This document shows, one piece after another, positions 5,443-9,597 of a DNA stretch of 9,597 nucleotides; the stretch's first letter is position 1; the number at the start of each line of letters is the position of its first letter. The DNA comes from JACVRW01 sp046735115 (GTDB lineage: Bacteria; Actinomycetota; Thermoleophilia; Solirubrobacterales; Thermoleophilaceae), in the NCBI GenBank assembly GCA_046735115.1, contig JBKPSR010000137.1, positions 1-9,597 of the forward strand, in the 5' to 3' direction. The notes beneath the pieces are model-generated. The model was not told the origin of the DNA, did not search any database, and worked only from the letters and a program-made list of their open reading frames with translations. The position numbers and the translations under genes were made by a program.

Positions 5443-5621
5443 TGGCCAAGCTCGTCATCACGCAGGTGAGGTCGTCGAACGGGTCGAGCCGCAAGCAGCA
5501 CGAGACGCTCAGGACGCTCGGGCTGGGCAAGATCGGGCGCTCGACCGAGCGCGAGGACCATCCAACCGTCCGCGGGTTGATCCATTCGGTGCAGCATCTC
5601 GTCGAGGTGTCCGATGGCTGA
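5442..5621 (+). CDS. rpmD: 50S ribosomal protein L30 (uL30)
   Basis: 59 residues: MAKLVITQVRSSNGSSRKQH, then ETLRTLGLGKIGRSTEREDH, then PTVRGLIHSVQHLVEVSDG. The KxxQxxTLRxLGLxKIGxxxExxD pattern and the closing HLVEV are typical of bacterial L30. It is a small globular protein bound to 23S rRNA domain II, absent from some bacterial phyla. The gene overlaps rpsE by 1 nt (TGATG) and rplO by 8 nt, so all three are likely coupled. Its place between rpsE and rplO is the standard one. Confidence 0.95.
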   Translation: MAKLVITQVRSSNGSSRKQHETLRTLGLGKIGRSTEREDHPTVRGLIHSVQHLVEVSDG

Positions 5622-6099
5622 GCGGGTCGGCCTCCACTCGCTGAAGCCTGCCCCCGGCTCGCGCAAGCCGCGCAAGCGCATCGGCCGCGGCGAGGGCTCC
5701 GGCTACGGCAAGACGTCCGGCCGCGGACACAAGGGCGCGGGCTCGCGCTCGGGCGCCAAGCGGAAGGTGAACTTCGAGGGTGGGCAGACGCCGATCCACA
5801 TGCGGATGCGCAAGCTGCGCGGCCCGCACATGAAGAAGTCGATGCCGTTCGAGAAGTTCCGCACCCAGACCCAGCCGGTCAACCTCCGGGATCTCGAAGC
5901 TCGCTTCGACAAGGGAGCCGAGGTCACTCCCGACTCCCTGCGCGAGAAGAACCTGGCCACGCGCCGCGAGGTGCCGGTCAAGATCCTCGGCCAGGGCGAC
6001 CTGTCGAAGGCGCTCACCGTGCACGCCCACGCCTTTTCGAAGACGGCTCGCGAGAAGATCGAGGCCGCGGGCGGCACCTGTCAGCTGATCGAGGAGTAG
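5614..6099 (+). CDS. rplO: 50S ribosomal protein L15 (uL15)
   Basis: 161 residues, slightly longer than the common 145-150. The Gly/Arg/Lys-rich N-terminal arm (RKRIGRGEGSGYGKTSGRGH, then KGAGSRSG) and FEGGQTPIHMRMRKLRG are hallmarks of L15, followed by the C-terminal domain ending AFSKTAREKIEAAGGTCQLI. L15 reaches deep into 23S rRNA and acts in late large-subunit assembly. The start overlaps the rpmD end by 8 nt. The last codons (GAG GAG TAG) double as the Shine-Dalgarno of secY. Confidence 0.97.
   Translation: MAERVGLHSLKPAPGSRKPRKRIGRGEGSGYGKTSGRGHKGAGSRSGAKRKVNFEGGQTPIHMRMRKLRGPHMKKSMPFEKFRTQTQPVNLRDLEARFDKGAEVTPDSLREKNLATRREVPVKILGQGDLSKALTVHAHAFSKTAREKIEAAGGTCQLIEE
6091..6096 (+). promoter_or_regulatory. 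secY Shine-Dalgarno overlapping the rplO end
   Basis: GAGGAG, the last two sense codons of rplO, lies 7 nt before the GTG at 6104. It is a strong match with ideal spacing and supports the GTG as the secY start. Confidence 0.75.
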
Positions 6100-6103
6100 C
6101 CAG

Positions 6104-7372
6104 GTGCTCAGGACGTTCCTGAACTCGTTCAGGGTCCCCGAGATCAGGAAGAAGCTCGCCTTCACGGCGGCGATGCTCGCGCTCTACAGGTTCGGCGCCT
6201 ACATCCCCGCGCCGGGGATCAACGTCGAAGCCGTCAAGGACATCTCGGACAACTTCACCGGCTCGAGCGTGCTGGGCCTCCTGAACGTCTTCTCGGGCGG
6301 CTCGCTCCAGCGCTTCGCGATCTTCGCGCTCGGGATCATGCCCTACATCACGGCGTCGATCATGCTGCAGCTGCTGACCGTCGTGATCCCGCAGCTCGAC
6401 AAGCTCCGCAAGGAGGGCGAGGTCGGGCAGCAGAAGATCACCCAATACACGCGCTACCTGACCGTCGCGCTCGCCTTCGGCCAGTCGATCGGCTACGTCT
6501 TCCTCTTCAGGACCTTCTCGACCGGCAGCGCCGACGTTGTCGAGAACTTCACCTTCGGCCGCGTCTTCGTGATCGTCATGACGCTTACCGCCGGCTGCGT
6601 GCTGCTCATGTGGTTCGGCGAGCTGATCACCCAGCGCGGCATCGGCAACGGCATCTCGCTGATGATCTTCGCCTCGATCGCCTCGCGCCTCCCGCACGGG
6701 ATCAACGCCTGGTGGACGAACCCGGACCAGATCTTCAAGGTGATGATGCCCTTCCTGGCGCTCGCCGTGATCGCCGCGATCGTGTTCATGCAGGAGGGCC
6801 AGCGCCGCATCCCGGTCCAGTACGCGAAGCGCGTGGTGGGCCGCCGGATGGCCGGCGGCGGCTCGACCTACCTGCCGCTGCGCGTGAACATGGCCGGCGT
6901 CATCCCGGTGATCTTCGCGGCCTCGCTGATGGCCTTCCCGCCCACGGTGGGCGAGCTCACGCAGGCCAACTGGGCGCAGGACTTCTCGTCCTTCTTCAAC
7001 CCGAACCACGCGCCGTACCTGATCGGGGAGTCGATCCTGATCATCCTGTTCACCTACTTCTACACGGCGGTCACCTTCAACCCCGTGGAGCAGGCCGACA
7101 ACCTGAAGAAGTACGGCGGGTTCATACCGGGGGTGAGGCCAGGCAGACCCACAGCCGAATATCTGGACCGCATCCTGGCGCGGCTCACGTTCCCGGGCTC
7201 GCTCTACCTCGCCGCGGTCGCGGCGCTGCCGACGATCCTCCTGAACCAGACGTCGGCCAACTTCTACTTCGGCGGTACGTCGATCCTGATCGTGGTCGGC
7301 GTCGCGCTGGACACGATGAAGCAGCTCGAGGCGCAGCTGATGATGCGCAACTACGAGGGCTTCCTCAAGTGA
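6104..7372 (+). CDS. secY: protein translocase channel subunit SecY
   Basis: 422 residues, within the usual 420-445, with about ten hydrophobic segments. SecY forms the membrane pore of the SecYEG translocon used for secretion and membrane insertion. Family landmarks are the plug region and TM2 (FAIFALGIMPYITASIMLQL, 71-90), WFGELITQRGIGNGISLMIF (170-189), the cytoplasmic loop EGQRRIPVQYAKR (231-243), NPVEQADNLKKYGGFIPGVR (326-345) with PGRPTAEYLDRIL after it, where ribosome and SecA bind, and the end GTSILIVVGVALDTMKQLEA (391-410). The GTG start is supported by the GAGGAG upstream and by MLRTFLNSFRVPEIRKKL, a normal SecY N-terminus. The stop overlaps the adk start in GTGA. All expected segments are present. 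Confidence 0.98.
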   Translation: MLRTFLNSFRVPEIRKKLAFTAAMLALYRFGAYIPAPGINVEAVKDISDNFTGSSVLGLLNVFSGGSLQRFAIFALGIMPYITASIMLQLLTVVIPQLDKLRKEGEVGQQKITQYTRYLTVALAFGQSIGYVFLFRTFSTGSADVVENFTFGRVFVIVMTLTAGCVLLMWFGELITQRGIGNGISLMIFASIASRLPHGINAWWTNPDQIFKVMMPFLALAVIAAIVFMQEGQRRIPVQYAKRVVGRRMAGGGSTYLPLRVNMAGVIPVIFAASLMAFPPTVGELTQANWAQDFSSFFNPNHAPYLIGESILIILFTYFYTAVTFNPVEQADNLKKYGGFIPGVRPGRPTAEYLDRILARLTFPGSLYLAAVAALPTILLNQTSANFYFGGTSILIVVGVALDTMKQLEAQLMMRNYEGFLK

Positions 7373-8043
7373 GCGAGCTCAACCTGGTTCTGCTCGGCCC
7401 TCCGGGTGCCGGGAAGGGCACGCAGGCCGAACGCCTCGTGGACGACTTCGGCCTGCCCTACTACTCGACGGGGATCATCCTGCGCGAAGCGGTGGCGAAC
7501 GGCTCCGAGCTCGGCAAGCAGGCGAAGGAGTACATGGACGCGGGCGAGCTGGTGCCCGACGAGCTGATCAACAACGTGATCGCCGAGCGGCTCGACTCAG
7601 GCGAGGCCCACGACGGCTTCCTGCTCGACGGCTTCCCCCGCACGATCGGACAGGCCGAGATGCTCGAGGAGACGCTGAATGGCCGCGGCCGGCAGCTGAC
7701 GGGCGCCCTCCTCATCGAGGCGCCCGACGACGACGTCGTGCAGCGGCTCTCCGGCCGCCGCACGTGCGCCAAGGGCGGCCACATCTACCACGTCGACTTC
7801 GACCCGCCGAAGAACGACGGGGTCTGCGACCAGGACGGGTCGCGGCTGATCCAGCGCGACGACGACAGGCCGGAGACCGTGCGGAAGCGCCTCTCCGTCT
7901 ATCACGAGCAGACCGAGCCTCTGATCGAGTGGTACACGGACAAGGGACTGCTGAGCCGGTTCGACGGAACGCGCACGCCCGACGAGGTGCACGACCGGAT
8001 ACGTGCCACACTGGCTACCAAGCGATTGGAAGACGAGCTCTGA
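7369..8043 (+). CDS. adk: adenylate kinase with a partial zinc-type lid
   Basis: 224 residues, a long-form adenylate kinase (AMP + ATP = 2 ADP), cytosolic. The P-loop GPPGAGKGT is at 10-18, LLDGFPRTIGQAEML at about 85-99, and the lid with GRR at 129-131 and RLIQRDDDRPETVRKRL at 159-175. The lid has Cys133, Cys153 and Asp156 of the Gram-positive Cys3-Asp zinc site, but the second Cys is Gly136; His138 may stand in. The AMP-binding motif usually written STGDxLR reads STGIILR here (33-39), losing a highly conserved Asp. The start is GTG at 7369, overlapping the secY stop (GTGA); the frame is open further upstream, but that part overlaps secY. Placement between secY and map is typical. Confidence 0.96.
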   Translation: MSELNLVLLGPPGAGKGTQAERLVDDFGLPYYSTGIILREAVANGSELGKQAKEYMDAGELVPDELINNVIAERLDSGEAHDGFLLDGFPRTIGQAEMLEETLNGRGRQLTGALLIEAPDDDVVQRLSGRRTCAKGGHIYHVDFDPPKNDGVCDQDGSRLIQRDDDRPETVRKRLSVYHEQTEPLIEWYTDKGLLSRFDGTRTPDEVHDRIRATLATKRLEDEL

Positions 8044-8045
8044 CA

Positions 8046-8843
8046 GTGATTCACCGTAAGACCCCTGGGGAGATCGAGAAGATGGCGGCGGCGGGCCGCG
8101 TGCTGGTGCGCTGCCACGAGATCCTGCGCAAGAAGGCGCGCCCCGGGGTGACCACGGCCGAGCTGGACGAGGCCGCCGAGCGTTTCATCCGTTCCCAGGG
8201 GGCCGAGCCCGTCTTCAAGGGCTACCGCGGCTTCCCGGGCTCGATCTGCGCCTCGCCGAACTCGATGGTCGTCCACGGCATCCCGGGCTCGTACCGCCTG
8301 GACCGGGGCGACATCCTGACGATCGACATCGGCGTCGTCCTCGACGGCTGGGTCGCGGACGCCGCCATCACGCACCCGATCGGGAATGTCACTCCCATCG
8401 CCGCGCGGCTGCTCGCCAGCACGAAGGGCGCGCTGTTCGACGCCGTCGAGCAGTGCGTGCCCGGGAACCGCCTCGGCGACGTATCGCATGCCGTCCAGAC
8501 GCGCGTGGAGGGCGACGGCTTCAGCGTGATCCGCTCGCTCGTGGGCCACGGGATCGGGCGCGAGATGCACGAGGACCCTCAGATCCCGAACTTCGGCGAG
8601 CCCGGCACCGGGCCGGAGCTCGAGGAGGGGATGGTGCTCGCGATCGAGCCGATGGTGAACGTGGGAACGCACCACGTGCGGATGGGCTCGGACAACTGGG
8701 CGGTCTACTCCGAGGATGGGTCGCTGGCCGCCCACTTCGAGCACACTGTCGCCATTATGGGTGACGGCCCGCGCATCCTGACCCCCTGGCACCTGACCGA
8801 GGCTGAGCCACAGCAGGCTGCTACTCTTAGCGGTCGGCGCTGA
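8046..8843 (+). CDS. map: methionine aminopeptidase, type I
   Basis: 265 residues. This metalloenzyme removes the initiator methionine from new proteins after deformylation. The metal ligands are all in place: Asp94 (TIDIG), Asp105 (VADAAITH), His168 (GHGIGREMHEDP), Glu201 (AIEPMVN) and Glu232 (FEHTVAI). His77 (VVHGIP) and His175 are the substrate-side histidines. Cys68 and Ser70 in ICASPNSMVVHG fit the type I pattern. There is no N-terminal zinc finger or SH3-like extension. The start is GTG at 8046, 2 nt after the adk stop, giving MIHRKTPGEIEKM; GAG at 8035-8037 is a weak Shine-Dalgarno. The last 15 or so residues (TEAEPQQAATLSGRR) extend past the usual RILTP end. Confidence 0.96.
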   Translation: MIHRKTPGEIEKMAAAGRVLVRCHEILRKKARPGVTTAELDEAAERFIRSQGAEPVFKGYRGFPGSICASPNSMVVHGIPGSYRLDRGDILTIDIGVVLDGWVADAAITHPIGNVTPIAARLLASTKGALFDAVEQCVPGNRLGDVSHAVQTRVEGDGFSVIRSLVGHGIGREMHEDPQIPNFGEPGTGPELEEGMVLAIEPMVNVGTHHVRMGSDNWAVYSEDGSLAAHFEHTVAIMGDGPRILTPWHLTEAEPQQAATLSGRR

Positions 8844-8906
8844 GCCGTCTCCTGGGCTCCCGCGCCGATCCTCTGTTGTCAGATACGTTTCCCGGTTCTC
8901 GGAGCT

Positions 8907-9020
8907 ATGAAGGTCCGCGCATCAGTCAAGCCCATGTGCGAGAAGTGCAAGATCATCCGCCGCGGTGGCGCGGTCCTCGTCATCTGCCAGAACCCCCGTC
9001 ACAAGCAGCGTCAGGGGTGA
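8907..9020 (+). CDS. rpmJ: 50S ribosomal protein L36, zinc-binding form (bL36)
   Basis: 37 residues: MKVRASVKPMCEKCKIIRRG, then GAVLVICQNPRHKQRQG. The zinc ligands Cys11, Cys14, Cys27 and His32 are present, so this is the zinc-ribbon form. L36 binds 23S rRNA near the base of the stalk. GGAG at 8901-8904 is only 2 nt from the ATG, which is shorter than ideal; I still prefer this start because the N-terminus is canonical. It is preceded by a 63-nt gap after map, and infA, often found just upstream of rpmJ, is not there. rpsM follows after 11 nt. Confidence 0.96.
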   Translation: MKVRASVKPMCEKCKIIRRGGAVLVICQNPRHKQRQG

Positions 9021-9031
9021 CGGCAGGCTAA

Positions 9032-9418
9032 ATGGCGCGAATCGCAGGCATCAACATCCCCCTCAACAAGAGGGTCGAGATCGGGCTCACGTACATCTAC
9101 GGCGTCGGCCGGTCGACCTCGAACGAGGTCCTGGACAAGGCCGGCATCGACCCGAACACGTACGTGAAGGACCTCACCGACGACGAGGTCCTGAAGATCC
9201 GCGAGCGGGTCGACGACCTGCTCGTCGAGGGCGATCTCCGGCGCGAGCAGTCGCAGAACATCAAGCGCCTGATGGAGATCGGCGCGTACAGGGGCCTGCG
9301 CCACCGGCGCGGCCTACCGGTCAACGGGCAGAGGACGAAGACGAACGCGCGCACGCGGAAGGGCCCGAAGCGCGGCTCCTCGGCCGGCGGCGGCAAGAAG
9401 AAGGTGAGGAAGCACTAG
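9032..9418 (+). CDS. rpsM: 30S ribosomal protein S13 (uS13)
   Basis: 128 residues, a normal length. MARIAGINIPLNKRVEIGLT and YIYGVGRSTSNEVLDKAGID start the protein; the signature GAYRGLRHRRGLPVNGQRT (84-102) with KTNARTRKG follows. S13 sits at the top of the 30S head, contacts L5 (bridge B1b) and reaches the P-site tRNA with its basic tail, here KKKVRKH. The start is the ATG at 9032; AGG at 9025-9027 is a weak Shine-Dalgarno. The 3' end carries GAGGA (9406-9410) as the ribosome binding site for rpsK, which starts right after the TAG. Confidence 0.98.
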   Translation: MARIAGINIPLNKRVEIGLTYIYGVGRSTSNEVLDKAGIDPNTYVKDLTDDEVLKIRERVDDLLVEGDLRREQSQNIKRLMEIGAYRGLRHRRGLPVNGQRTKTNARTRKGPKRGSSAGGGKKKVRKH

Positions 9419-9597
9419 ATGCCTCAACCTCGACGGCCCCGCGGGCGCAGGCGCGTCCGGAAGAACGTGCCCTTCGGGCAGGCGCACATCAAGACGAGCT
9501 TCAACAACACGATCGTGTCGCTGACCGACAAGGACGGCAACGTGATCGCGTGGGAGTCCGCCGGCGGCGCCGGCTTCAAGGGCTCGCGCAAGTCCAC
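9419..9597 (+). CDS. rpsK: 30S ribosomal protein S11 (uS11), 5' part
   Basis: 59 complete codons before the window ends. A basic start (MPQPRRPRGRRRVRKNV) is followed by the S11 core AHIKTSFNNTIVSLTDKDGN and WESAGGAGFKGSRKS, which matches the family closely. S11 lies on the platform of the 30S subunit by the mRNA exit. The ATG follows the rpsM TAG directly (TAGATG), with GAGGA 8 nt upstream. rpsD, rpoA and rplQ would be expected next but are outside the window. Confidence 0.96.
   Translation, partial: MPQPRRPRGRRRVRKNVPFGQAHIKTSFNNTIVSLTDKDGNVIAWESAGGAGFKGSRKS

Noticed and set aside
6014..7009. 331-codon minus-strand frame opposite secY
   Set aside because: Composition (His/Arg/Asp/Glu-rich, no hydrophobic core) is typical of the antisense of a membrane protein gene in GC-rich DNA; secY is certain on the plus strand.
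7902..8792. 296-codon minus-strand frame opposite map
   Set aside because: Antisense shadow of a certain gene; no motif or plausible ribosome binding site supports it.
8822..8889. Possible promoter for rpmJ-rpsM-rpsK (TACTCT at 8822-8827 or TACGTT at 8884-8889 as -10)
   Set aside because: Neither has a recognisable -35 hexamer at 16-18 nt; such six-base matches are expected by chance. A promoter in the map-rpmJ gap remains possible.

Overview
The window is one unbroken, all-plus-strand stretch of the conserved ribosomal-protein locus (end of the S10 block, the whole spc block and the start of the alpha block). The order is rpsC(end)-rplP-rpmC-rpsQ-rplN-rplX-rplE-rpsN-rpsH-rplF-rplR-rpsE-rpmD-rplO-secY-adk-map-rpmJ-rpsM-rpsK(start). 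High GC, the spc-secY-adk-map-rpmJ order, Cys-containing S14 and L36, and Ala/Glu/Pro-rich extensions on ribosomal proteins suggest a high-GC actinobacterium. A deep lineage such as Thermoleophilia is my guess; it is an inference from style, not a database match.

Layout. Positions 1-101 are the Gly/Arg-rich end of S3. L16, L29 and S17 follow with start/stop overlaps (101-1654); S17 carries an N-terminal extension of about 220 residues. L14, L24, L5 (with an acidic C-terminal tail), zinc-type S14 and S8 occupy 1657-3726. A 165-bp palindromic insert (3727-3891) separates S8 from L6. L6, L18, S5, L30 and L15 run to 6099, followed by the SecY translocon channel, adenylate kinase and methionine aminopeptidase (6104-8843). 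A 63-nt gap lies where infA is often found, then L36, S13 and the start of S11.

The genes act together in making ribosomes, in membrane insertion of new proteins (SecY), in N-terminal methionine removal (Map) and in nucleotide supply (Adk). Most junctions overlap (TGATG, ATGA, GTGA or 8-nt overlaps) or are separated by a few bases, so strong translational coupling is expected. No gene-free stretch exceeds 300 bases; the longest is the 166-nt S8-L6 gap.

The main find is the element in the S8-L6 gap. It is a palindrome along its whole length, has 19-bp terminal inverted repeats (17/19 matching) and is flanked by a perfect 5-bp direct repeat, GGTGA. Removing the element and one repeat copy restores a GTGA stop/start overlap between rpsH and rplF, like that of secY/adk. 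It therefore looks like a MITE that landed in an essential operon and now supplies, and may mask, the ribosome binding site of rplF. Other points of note are the charge-segregated S17 extension, the L5 acidic tail, the missing infA, and unusual residues in adenylate kinase.
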